From SPJN01 sp965229935 (GTDB lineage Bacteria; Pseudomonadota; Alphaproteobacteria; SPJN01), in contig CBDDKB010000002.1 of NCBI GenBank assembly GCA_965229935.1, positions 3,010,270-3,074,269 on the forward strand: a stretch of DNA of 64,000 nucleotides, in the 5' to 3' direction. Below, piece after piece: positions 13,329 through 20,718 of this stretch. Below the pieces are notes generated by a model, which was not told the origin of the DNA, made no database searches, and saw only the letters and a list, made by a program, of their open reading frames with translations. The stretch's first letter is position 1. Every line of letters starts with the position of its first letter. The translations under genes were made by a program, and so were the position numbers.

Positions 13329-14291
13329 ATGTTGATCAAAAACCCGCCCCGCTGGCTTATTCCCGAACGCGACGCAACGGATGAACATATCTATCTGAAC
13401 CGGCGCGCTTTTATGAAGTCTGTTGGCGCGATAGGGGCAGGGGCCGGCTTGTTGCAGGCAAGCCCCAGCTTGGGGGCAGAGGACCCGTCAGCGGGGCTCT
13501 ATCCCGTTAAGCGGAACGAGGCGTTCACTCTTGATCGGCCCATAACGCCTGAAGAGGTGAACACCACCTATAATAATTTTTATGAGTTTGGCTCCCACAA
13601 GCGGATCTATAAACTGGCGCAGCATTTAAAAATTCGCCCTTGGACAGTGAAAATTGACGGGCATGTCGAACAGGACATGACGCTCGATATTGATGATCTT
13701 TTGAAAAAGATGCCGCTGGAAGAACGGCTTTACCGTCACCGCTGTGTTGAGGCATGGTCCATGACGGTTCCTTGGTCAGGCTTTCCGTTGCGCAAACTTG
13801 TTGAGCTTGCGGCGCCCACCCACCGGGCCAAATATGTGAGGTTCCAAACCTTCAAAGACAGGCGGATGGCCCCTGGTCAAAAACAGCGTTGGTATCCCTG
13901 GCCTTATACTGAGGGGCTGACGATTGACGAAGCGATGAACGATCTTGCTTTTATGGTTACAGGTGCCTATGGGCGTCCCTTGCCTAAACAGATGGGCAGC
14001 CCGCTTCGGCTAGCGACGCCGTGGAAATATGGCTTTAAGTCCATCAAATCAATTGTGCGTATTACCTTTACAGATCGAAAGCCCGTGTCCTTTTGGGAGG
14101 ATGTCCAGCCGTCAGAATATGGGTTTTGGGCCAATGTAAATCCTGAATATCGGCACCCCCGCTGGTCGCAAAGTACTGAGCAGGTTTTGGGCACATCAAA
14201 ACGCGTCAAGACGCTGCTTTATAATGGCTATGCCGAAGAAGTGGCGGCACTTTACAAAGATATGCCGCAGGAACGTAAACTGTTTTTCTAG
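13329..14291 (+). CDS. msrP: Protein-methionine-sulfoxide reductase catalytic subunit MsrP
   Basis: This periplasmic molybdenum enzyme (320 residues) reduces oxidised methionines in envelope proteins. It has a twin-arginine signal (LNRRAFMKSVGAIGAGAG, residues 23-40), the molybdenum-ligand Cys at residue 139 in HRCVEAWSMTVPWSGFPL, and the family blocks WYPWPYTEGLTIDEA and GSPLRLATPWKYGFKSIKSI. AGAGG stands before the ATG. The membrane haem partner MsrQ, usually encoded next to it, is not in this window; the following gene is a hydrolase. Electrons may come from an MsrQ elsewhere. Confidence 0.95.
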   Translation: MLIKNPPRWLIPERDATDEHIYLNRRAFMKSVGAIGAGAGLLQASPSLGAEDPSAGLYPVKRNEAFTLDRPITPEEVNTTYNNFYEFGSHKRIYKLAQHLKIRPWTVKIDGHVEQDMTLDIDDLLKKMPLEERLYRHRCVEAWSMTVPWSGFPLRKLVELAAPTHRAKYVRFQTFKDRRMAPGQKQRWYPWPYTEGLTIDEAMNDLAFMVTGAYGRPLPKQMGSPLRLATPWKYGFKSIKSIVRITFTDRKPVSFWEDVQPSEYGFWANVNPEYRHPRWSQSTEQVLGTSKRVKTLLYNGYAEEVAALYKDMPQERKLFF

Positions 14292-14353
14292 GGCGACTTG
14301 CGCTTTTTTGAAAAGCGGTTACGGTCCATCCAACTTGTTGAATGGAGAATGAG

Positions 14354-15520
14354 ATGGGCCGGAAGATCGCTGTTGCTTTATTGGTTTTCGTGTTTATGGG
14401 GGCTGTTGGCCTGTTCGCTATGGAACGGTTTGCAGGTCAGATCCTATTCAAGCCCAAGCACAGTTTTGCCGAACAGCAAATCCCAACAGCGCCTGATTAT
14501 GATGATCCGGCAAGTTGGGTGGCATTCCCAGATCGTGACGATGCAGCAGACATCGTGCCCGACGGATTTTCAGTATCTGATGACGACGACCGACCTGCGG
14601 ATGTTTTCTATATTTATCCGACGGTCCTTTTGGATAAATCGAGTTGGCTAGCAGATACCTCAGACCCTGTAACGAATATGATCGCGGAACAAATGCCTGT
14701 GAAAGGGCAGGCCACGGCCTTTAATGGGTGTTGCCGTGTTTACGCGCCGCGCTATCGTCAGGCGACTTTGTGGACCTTTATGGCGAATGAGCCTGATAAT
14801 CATCAGGCTATGGACTTTGCCTATCAGGATATCGCGCGGGCATTTGATCACTTTGTTGCAACTATCGGCCCGGATCGCCCAATTGTATTGGCCGGACATA
14901 GCCAAGGGACGCGCCATTTGGTGCGATTGGTTGCTGAAAAGATTAACGGAACAGCATTGGCTGACAGGATTGTGGTGGTTTACGCCATCGGCTCAGGCGT
15001 ATTTACCGAGGTAACAACACGTGGCCTGTCAGACTTCCCGCTGTGTGACAGCCCATCCCAAACCAAGTGCTTGATAACATGGGATGCGGTTGACCAGGCA
15101 AAGGCGGGGGGCCGTGATATGGGAACGGGGCTTTATATGTGGCTTGATGGTGCCTATCAGCCCGCGAATGATCCCAGCCTTGCCTGCGTGAACCCGCTGA
15201 CATGGCGTGCCGGTGGGGCAGGTGAAAAGGCCGATCATGCAGGCATGGTGCCGCTTGATAGTTCAGCCTTTGGTGGCGTGTTTATCGGTCGGCCTGCACC
15301 GCCTGTGGGGACGCAGGCCAAATTGGGTGCATTGATCCCGCAGTCCTTGTCCGCCTCATGCGCAGCGCAGGGCTTGTTGGTTGATGTGTCTGGTATCGGC
15401 GATCATGGCAAGACGTCAATGCCGGGCGGCAGCCTGCATCTAAAAGACTATAGTCTTTTCTATAAGGATATTTTCGACAATGCGGTTGTGCGCGTAAATG
15501 CGTTTCTTGCGGCGCGCTGA
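14354..15520 (+). CDS. DUF3089-type alpha/beta hydrolase, membrane-anchored or secreted
   Basis: This 388-residue protein has an N-terminal hydrophobic segment (VALLVFVFMGAVGLFAM), a DUF3089-like block (ADVFYIYPTV, then NGCCRVYAPRYRQAT) and the nucleophile elbow VLAGHSQGTRHL of alpha/beta hydrolases. The C-terminal half contains a likely catalytic His in LHLKDYSLFY. The substrate is unknown; an esterase or lipase acting outside the cytoplasm is the general expectation. GGAGA lies five bases before the ATG at 14354, favoured over an in-frame ATG at 14342. Its stop overlaps the start of the next gene (TGATG), so the two are translationally coupled. Confidence 0.8.
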   Translation: MGRKIAVALLVFVFMGAVGLFAMERFAGQILFKPKHSFAEQQIPTAPDYDDPASWVAFPDRDDAADIVPDGFSVSDDDDRPADVFYIYPTVLLDKSSWLADTSDPVTNMIAEQMPVKGQATAFNGCCRVYAPRYRQATLWTFMANEPDNHQAMDFAYQDIARAFDHFVATIGPDRPIVLAGHSQGTRHLVRLVAEKINGTALADRIVVVYAIGSGVFTEVTTRGLSDFPLCDSPSQTKCLITWDAVDQAKAGGRDMGTGLYMWLDGAYQPANDPSLACVNPLTWRAGGAGEKADHAGMVPLDSSAFGGVFIGRPAPPVGTQAKLGALIPQSLSASCAAQGLLVDVSGIGDHGKTSMPGGSLHLKDYSLFYKDIFDNAVVRVNAFLAAR

Positions 15521-16194
15521 TGGGAATTGACAAAATGACAGAGTTGCCCGCGCTGATTTTTGATTGCGATGGGGTGTTAGTCGATTCAGAGCCGATTTCA
15601 AATCGAGTTCTATGCGATCAAATCAACGCGCTTGGCCTGCGGATGAGCCTTGAGGAAGTCATGCATCGTTATATCGGCATGACGCTCGATGGCGTGTTTG
15701 AAGACCTTGAAAAGCGATTGGGGCAACCCTTGCCACCAAACTGGTCGGAGGAGCTTGACGAGGTTGCCGATGCGGTTTTCGAGGCTGAGTTGCAGCCTAT
15801 CCCCGGCATAATTGAGGCGCTTCACCGATTACGCGATATTGGTCACGATATGGCGATGGCATCCAATGGCAGGCGCATTAGGTTTGATGAATCCCTGCGC
15901 ATTGTGGGGTTGCAGGACTGGTTTCAGGGGTTGCGCTTTTCAGGGACTGAGGTGCCGCGCCCCAAACCTGCACCTGATCTGTTTCTGACGGCCGCAGATG
16001 CCATGAGCCGCGCGCCATCCGATTGCATCGTGATTGAAGATAGTTTGACCGGGGTCCGCGCTGCCCGTCAGGCGGGCATGCAGGTGATTCATTACGCGCC
16101 AGAGGGGCCAAGGGCCCAAGCCATTGGTATGGGGGCCAGAACCATGCAATCAATGGCGCAGCTTCCCCATGTGATATTGGCAATCAATTCCTGA
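15520..16194 (+). CDS. HAD-superfamily phosphatase (phosphoglycolate-phosphatase-like)
   Basis: This 224-residue subfamily IA haloacid-dehalogenase hydrolase has motif I FDCDGVLVDSE (nucleophile and acid Asp), motif II MASNG, Lys in PRPKPAPDLF, and motif III IVIEDSLTGVRAARQAGM. The cap domain lies at residues 20-85. Likely a sugar-phosphate or phosphoglycolate-type phosphatase; the true substrate is not predictable. It starts in overlap with the upstream hydrolase stop; an ATG at 15535 would also fit. Confidence 0.85.
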   Translation: MGIDKMTELPALIFDCDGVLVDSEPISNRVLCDQINALGLRMSLEEVMHRYIGMTLDGVFEDLEKRLGQPLPPNWSEELDEVADAVFEAELQPIPGIIEALHRLRDIGHDMAMASNGRRIRFDESLRIVGLQDWFQGLRFSGTEVPRPKPAPDLFLTAADAMSRAPSDCIVIEDSLTGVRAARQAGMQVIHYAPEGPRAQAIGMGARTMQSMAQLPHVILAINS

Positions 16195-16234
16195 AAAAAG
16201 CAAAAAAATGCCAGGTTCCCGAAGGAACCTGGCA
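16195..16234 (-). terminator. Strong Rho-independent terminator on the minus strand
   Basis: A ten-pair stem GCCAGGTTCC/GGAACCTGGC (16210-16219, 16224-16233) is followed on the minus strand by ATTTTTTTGCTTTTTTC. The plus-strand flank is not T-rich, so the site mainly ends transcription coming from the trxB side. Confidence 0.8.
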
Positions 16235-16568
16235 AGTTTAACAGGGAGGCTTCACGTCAAAAAATGACGCGAAACAATCAGATCCCACAAATGGGGGGCA
16301 AAAGAGGATCTGATATACACCAGCAAGCTGGCGATGATTCGGACCGCGTGGTGCGGTGCAACAAATCATGCTTTCTACTTACGGGTAACCGACCTCAAAA
16401 TCAAGTTTATTGTGCGCCGCACAAAAAACAGTCATCTTATGGTAAATGACTTAAGTATTTGATTTATATAGATTTTTATATGACGACCGTAATGTTATAT
16501 GAGCGGTATTGAAGATGCGACAAGGTGCGCAGGCTGAAACCGCCATCCCTTGTAGAAAAAATTACGCC
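16195..16568 (-). other. Intergenic region with possible small RNA ending in a terminator
   Basis: No convincing protein gene lies in these 374 bases. On the minus strand the region downstream of trxB shows successive stem-loops: CAGATCC/GGATCTG (about 16280-16316), GTCA/TGAC around a T run (about 16256-16270), an unpaired CCTCCC (about 16244-16250) of the anti-Shine-Dalgarno type, and a strong terminator. A palindrome TTGTGCG-C-CGCACAA lies near 16409-16424. This could be a small RNA of about 200 bases or simply the trxB trailer. A 61-codon plus-strand frame at 16264 has no family resemblance. Confidence 0.3.
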
Positions 16569-17513
16569 TTACTCATTTTCAGCAAGAAATTTCTCTGCCT
16601 CAAGCGCTGCCATACAGCCCATTCCGGCCGCTGTCACGGCCTGACGGTAGATCTTGTCCGTAACATCCCCGGCTGCGAACACGCCGGGAATATCCGTTGC
16701 GGTCGAATCAGGCGCCTTAATGATATAGCCGCCATCATCCATGGCGATTTTGCCCTGAAACACTTCGGTCGAAGGGGCATGACCAATAGCAATGAAAATG
16801 CCGTCTGCTGGGATATCGCGGGTTTCGCCTGTTTGTGTGTGCTTGATGCGCCCGGCTGTAACACCAAGCGGATCTTCGTCGCCCAGGACTTCGACAAGCT
16901 CATGGTCCCAAATCACGTCGATCTTTTCGTGGGCCAGCAGACGTTCCTGCAATATTCGTTCAGCGCGGAATTCGTTGCGGCGATGGATGATCGTCACTTT
17001 GCTGGCGAAATTGGTTAGGAACAGGGCTTCTTCGACTGCTGTGTTGCCACCGCCTATCACCAGCACTTCTTTGTTGCGGTAGAAAAATCCGTCACAGGTT
17101 GCACAGGCTGATACGCCAAATCCCTGAAACTTCTCTTCGGTGGGCAATCCCAACCAACGGGCCTGCGCGCCTGTCGCAATGATAACGCTGTCAGCCTCAT
17201 AATGGGCGCCAGAGTCGCCAATGGCTTTGTAAGGGCGGGAGGAAAAATCTATATCGGTGATAATATCTTGTTCGATCTGGGTGCCGACTGCGCGGGCCTG
17301 CCCTTCCATTTGTTCCATCAACCAGGGGCCTTGGATCGGGTCAGCAAAGCCAGGATAGTTCTCGACATCCGTTGTAATCGTCAACTGACCACCCGGCTGT
17401 AAACCGGCCACAAGGATCGGGTTGAGCATAGCGCGCGCCGCATAGACCGCGGCGGTGTATCCTGCCGGACCGGAACCGATGATAAGGACTTTGGTTTTAT
17501 GTGTGGTGGCCAT
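16569..17513 (-). CDS. trxB: Thioredoxin-disulfide reductase
   Basis: This FAD/NADPH-dependent reductase (314 residues) keeps cytoplasmic thioredoxin reduced. It has the N-terminal FAD motif VLIIGSGPAGYTAAVYAARA, the redox-active CATC in SACATCDGFFYRN, the NADPH-binding VIGGGNTAVEEALFL with HRRNEFRAE, and the second FAD motif IPGVFAAGDVTDKIYRQA. Full length. It lies 65 bases downstream of the ELM1-type gene on the same strand. Confidence 0.96.
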   Translation of the reverse strand: MATTHKTKVLIIGSGPAGYTAAVYAARAMLNPILVAGLQPGGQLTITTDVENYPGFADPIQGPWLMEQMEGQARAVGTQIEQDIITDIDFSSRPYKAIGDSGAHYEADSVIIATGAQARWLGLPTEEKFQGFGVSACATCDGFFYRNKEVLVIGGGNTAVEEALFLTNFASKVTIIHRRNEFRAERILQERLLAHEKIDVIWDHELVEVLGDEDPLGVTAGRIKHTQTGETRDIPADGIFIAIGHAPSTEVFQGKIAMDDGGYIIKAPDSTATDIPGVFAAGDVTDKIYRQAVTAAGMGCMAALEAEKFLAENE

Positions 17514-17578
17514 GAGTTTCTCCGCTATTTCCGGCCTCTTACCTAAGGGGCAATGAGGTCAGATGCAATAAGGGGGTA

Positions 17579-18598
17579 TCACTTTATTGAAAGTAGGGGC
17601 TTGATTGCCTTGAGCGCATCTTCAGCAGGGTCAAGCGGGGGGTAGTCCCAGTGAACCAGCGGGCCAGACGGGGGCAGGGGGCGCGCAACCCCGTAAAGCA
17701 GCAACGCTTTATGAAATTGATCGAATTTGAGGGTGCTGCGCGGCGGCAACAGCCCTTTCAATCGGCGTTTCCGGGTGAGGTCACACACAAAGACGGGCTT
17801 GCCCGTTGCAGCAGCTTCGCTTGCCATATTCACGGAATCTTCTGTGACGATCAGCATGTCTGCGTGGTTCAAAATATCGAAATAGGGATTTGCCCCGGTG
17901 CCATCCCAAAAGAAGCATTCAGGCACGTCGTTCAGGGCACGGCGGAGTATGGCCAACGCTTCAGGTCCCGTGCGGCGGGACGCGGTAACCATCAGGCTAA
18001 ATCCATAGGCGGTGGAAAGGTTGCTTAGTCGTGCCGCGATTTGGGCCGCGCGAGATGGCGTCAGACTTAAATGTTTATTGTCGCCGCCAATCAAAACACC
18101 CAATCGCGGTTGCGGCAGGCCGTTTAGTTTAGCGGCATGGATGGTCGCAATTTCATTGTTCAATCGGGATTGCGTGACGCGATGGATGGACCCGATGGTC
18201 TTGATGACATTCGCCCCCTCGACCGGATCATGATCAGGCGCAATCACCAGATCAAAGTGATTGGGGTTGATGCGTGGGTCTTGCAGATAGATCGTTTTCA
18301 CACCCTGCCGCCTAAAGTGCAGCAGAAGGGGGATGATGCTGCGGCCACAGCCGATTATAATGGCGGGCAAAGGGGCGGCGAGCAGCTCCCTAGATTGCGG
18401 TGTCAGGCAAAGGGGCAAAAAGGCGGGAAGCGCCGTGGGCCAGGCCTTGCCGATCCCCTTGAATGACACGGTTTTGTGTTGCCATGTCGCGCAATAGACC
18501 GCCTCCAACCGCTCACACAGGCCGACAACCTGATTGACCATACCGATGCGATCATCAGAAAGGGCCCAGATTTGGGTCTGTTTGGTGGCGGGTATCAA
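17579..18598 (-). CDS. ELM1/DUF1022-family protein (predicted nucleoside-diphosphate-sugar-type fold)
   Basis: This 339-residue member of the family named after plant ELM1 is common in alphaproteobacteria; its bacterial role is not established. Typical blocks are IWALSDDRIGMVNQVVGL at the N-terminus, IIGCGRSIIP, YLQDPRINPNHFDLVIAPDHD, GVLIGGDNKHLSLT and MLIVTEDSVNMASEAAATGKP, the last resembling the donor-binding part of GT-B glycosyltransferases. The reading starts at TTG 18596-18598, because no ATG precedes the conserved N-terminal block; start assignment is only moderately sure. Divergent from the Lrp-type regulator. Confidence 0.8.
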   Translation of the reverse strand: MIPATKQTQIWALSDDRIGMVNQVVGLCERLEAVYCATWQHKTVSFKGIGKAWPTALPAFLPLCLTPQSRELLAAPLPAIIIGCGRSIIPLLLHFRRQGVKTIYLQDPRINPNHFDLVIAPDHDPVEGANVIKTIGSIHRVTQSRLNNEIATIHAAKLNGLPQPRLGVLIGGDNKHLSLTPSRAAQIAARLSNLSTAYGFSLMVTASRRTGPEALAILRRALNDVPECFFWDGTGANPYFDILNHADMLIVTEDSVNMASEAAATGKPVFVCDLTRKRRLKGLLPPRSTLKFDQFHKALLLYGVARPLPPSGPLVHWDYPPLDPAEDALKAIKPLLSIK

Positions 18599-18742
18599 TA
18601 GACCGATCCGTTCAATTTTCAGTAATTATATTGCGCAAAGCAGGGGGTAACCTGTATAGAAATAACAGGATCACAGTCGCCGATTCCTGCCATATTGGCA
18701 AGCCCGGCGGTGTTTAGCAAATGGGTAAAAGTCAGGCAGGTC

Positions 18743-19255
18743 ATGGCAGGCAACGTCAAACTTGATCACATTGATTTAAAAATTCTACGCCTTTTACAGG
18801 ATGATGGACGCATGACGAATGTCGATCTGGCGTCCCGCGTTGGGATTTCTGCCCCGCCATGTCTAAGACGTGTCCGCGCGCTTGAAGCTGCCGGGTTAAT
18901 TGGCGGCTATTATGCGGCATTGAACGGTAAGGGGTTGGGATTTGCGGTCGAGGTTTTTGCCATGGTGGGCCTTGATAGCCAGCATGAAGATGACCTTGCA
19001 CGGTTTGAGGCAGCGATGAACGCACATCCAATTGTGCGTGAATGTTATATGCTGAACGGCGAGGTTGATTTCATTTTGAAATGCGTTGCCCGAGACCTTG
19101 AAGAATTCCAGACATTCCTGACATCGCACCTGACGCCTGCACCGCATGTCGCCAGCGTCAAAACCAGCTTTGTTATTCGTCAGGCCAAGAATGAGCCAGG
19201 TTATCCAACCGAATTGTTAACTGCCGATGTGGCACCCGCTGGCCAAGGAGACTGA
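18743..19255 (+). CDS. Lrp/AsnC-family transcriptional regulator
   Basis: This 170-residue regulator has an N-terminal winged helix-turn-helix (LDHIDLKILRLLQDDGRMTN, then VGISAPPCLRRVRALEAAGL) and a C-terminal RAM/effector domain (AEVFAMVGLDSQHED type strand, ECYMLNGEVDFILK). It is likely an amino-acid-responsive regulator. Start at ATG 18743 with AGGCAGG just upstream; the frame is open further but without conserved sequence. It sits divergent to the ELM1/trxB unit and two bases before the SGNH hydrolase gene. Confidence 0.88.
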   Translation: MAGNVKLDHIDLKILRLLQDDGRMTNVDLASRVGISAPPCLRRVRALEAAGLIGGYYAALNGKGLGFAVEVFAMVGLDSQHEDDLARFEAAMNAHPIVRECYMLNGEVDFILKCVARDLEEFQTFLTSHLTPAPHVASVKTSFVIRQAKNEPGYPTELLTADVAPAGQGD

Positions 19256-19257
19256 CA

Positions 19258-20007
19258 ATGCGCAAACGCGTGCGGTTTCTATATGGCGTCGTATTGATCA
19301 GCGGCTTGTTGATGAGCTTGATGTTCGTTGTAGAACGTTTTGGGACAACTCTGGTTGGGGTTGCAGAACGCAATGCCGAAACCTTTCAGACAGAAATTGC
19401 TGCGTTTAAGGCACGTGACGCCCGCGCAGGGTTTCGTGCAGACGCAATTGTTTTGGTCGGCAGCTCTGACTTTAAACTTTGGCGCGAAGTTGGCGGGCAC
19501 TTTGCCCCGCGGGCAATTATCAATCGCGGGTTTGGCGGCGCACATATGCGCCATGTGCTGCACTATTATGATGATGTTGTGAAAGTCTATAAGCCGCGCG
19601 CATTGGTTCTATATGCAGGCGAAAATGATATTGCTGCCAGCGTCAAACCCAGTGTCATACTGGGCGATTTTGATAAGTTGATGGCAAAACTACGTGCTGA
19701 CTTTCCGCAAATGCCTGTCTTGATTATGTCGGTGAAACCAAGCCCCGCGCACTTTGATGATCTTGCCATCCAGTTGGAGGTGAATGAAGGTTTCAAACAG
19801 CGTGCTTCAAAAGACAAAAACCTGCATTATGTCGATGTTGCGACGCCTATGTTACAGGCCGGCGAGCAGGGGGTGGCGGACGACTTATTCAGCGAAGATC
19901 AATTGCATCTGTCTGAAAAAGGCTATGACATTTGGGCGAGAGAGCTTGGCTGGTATTTTGATCGACTGTTTGGTCCTATCGAATTAGGGCCGGTCGATCG
20001 CGGTTAA
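19258..20007 (+). CDS. SGNH/GDSL-type hydrolase with N-terminal signal anchor
   Basis: This 249-residue protein has an N-terminal hydrophobic segment (FLYGVVLISGLLMSLMFVV) and the SGNH blocks: VLVGSSDFKLW (nucleophile Ser), INRGFGGAH (Gly), LYAGENDIAAS (Asn) and DQLHLSEKGYDIW (Asp-x-x-His). Probably an envelope or secreted esterase or deacylase; substrate unknown. Two-base gap to the Lrp gene, so one transcript, ending at the terminator near 20020. Confidence 0.85.
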   Translation: MRKRVRFLYGVVLISGLLMSLMFVVERFGTTLVGVAERNAETFQTEIAAFKARDARAGFRADAIVLVGSSDFKLWREVGGHFAPRAIINRGFGGAHMRHVLHYYDDVVKVYKPRALVLYAGENDIAASVKPSVILGDFDKLMAKLRADFPQMPVLIMSVKPSPAHFDDLAIQLEVNEGFKQRASKDKNLHYVDVATPMLQAGEQGVADDLFSEDQLHLSEKGYDIWARELGWYFDRLFGPIELGPVDRG

Positions 20008-20010
20008 GCC

Positions 20011-20043
20011 AAATAAAAAGGGGCAGCGTCTGACGCTACCCCA
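20011..20043. terminator. Bidirectional terminator between SGNH hydrolase and greA
   Basis: The stem GGGGcAGCG/CGCTaCCCC (20020-20028, 20034-20042) has one mismatch and a five-base loop. A-rich DNA before it (20011-20019) gives a T tract on the minus strand, for greA; the plus-strand side is weaker (ATCTTAGTTGT). Confidence 0.75.
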
Positions 20044-20075
20044 TCTTAGTTGTCATTAAATGTGACGAAGCTTGT

Positions 20076-20549
20076 TTACTTAAAGCTAACGCTCAAAATC
20101 TCGTAAGACTTGGCGCCGCCGGGGGTGTTCACCTCGACCGAATCGCCAACTGATTTATTGATCAGCGCGCGCGCGATTGGGGAGGTGAGAGAGATTTGCC
20201 CACCCTTGGGGTCAGACTCATCCTCACCAACAATTTGGAACTTGCGTTCTTCGTCTGTGTCTTCGTCGACGATTTCCACGGTTGCACCGAATTTTACGGT
20301 GTCGCCGGAAAATTCAGAAATATCGATGACCTGCGCCCGGCTAAGTTTGCTTTCCAGTTCCTGAATACGCGCTTCGATATGACCTTGCTGTTCTTTAGCA
20401 GCATGATATTCCGCGTTCTCAGACAGGTCGCCATGCTCGCGCGCTTCGGCAATCGCCTGAATCACTGCAGGACGATCAACGGTTTTTAGCCGCTTAAATT
20501 CTTCTTCCATCCGCTGGTAGCCAGCGTTGGTCATGGGCACTCGTTCCAT
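20076..20549 (-). CDS. greA: Transcription elongation factor GreA
   Basis: This 157-residue factor stimulates cleavage of backtracked transcripts by RNA polymerase. The N-terminal coiled coil carries the tip motif EHGDLSENAEYHAAKE with the acidic residues that reach the polymerase active site; the C-terminal domain has the GATVEIVDEDT and ISLTSPIARALINKSVGDSVEV blocks. Full length. It is downstream of carB but separated by a terminator. Confidence 0.96.
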   Translation of the reverse strand: MERVPMTNAGYQRMEEEFKRLKTVDRPAVIQAIAEAREHGDLSENAEYHAAKEQQGHIEARIQELESKLSRAQVIDISEFSGDTVKFGATVEIVDEDTDEERKFQIVGEDESDPKGGQISLTSPIARALINKSVGDSVEVNTPGGAKSYEILSVSFK

Positions 20550-20599
20550 TGTGACCTCATATTTGCCGCTTTTCGGGCGGTCTTTTGCTATCAGGCAAT

Positions 20600-20684
20600 G
20601 AAAAATCCGCCTCCAAACAGCGTGTTTGGAGCGGCAAACATTCCTGTGTCTGAAATAATCAGATCAAAATAGTGCTTTGATCTG
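20600..20684 (-). terminator. Two hairpins ending the carAB transcript
   Basis: On the minus strand after carB come an inverted repeat CAGATCAAA/TTTGATCTG (20660-20668, 20676-20684) and then CTCCAAAC/GTTTGGAG (20611-20618, 20624-20631), followed by GGCGGATTTTTC. The second is the more terminator-like. Confidence 0.6.
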
Positions 20685-20718
20685 AAAGATAAGGCGGCCC
20701 GTACCGGACCACCTCAAC

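Noticed and set aside
16264..16449. 61-codon plus-strand frame behind an AGGGAGG
   Set aside because: Spacing of about 15 bases to the ATG, no family resemblance, and the DNA forms stem-loops better explained as RNA structure or trailer.
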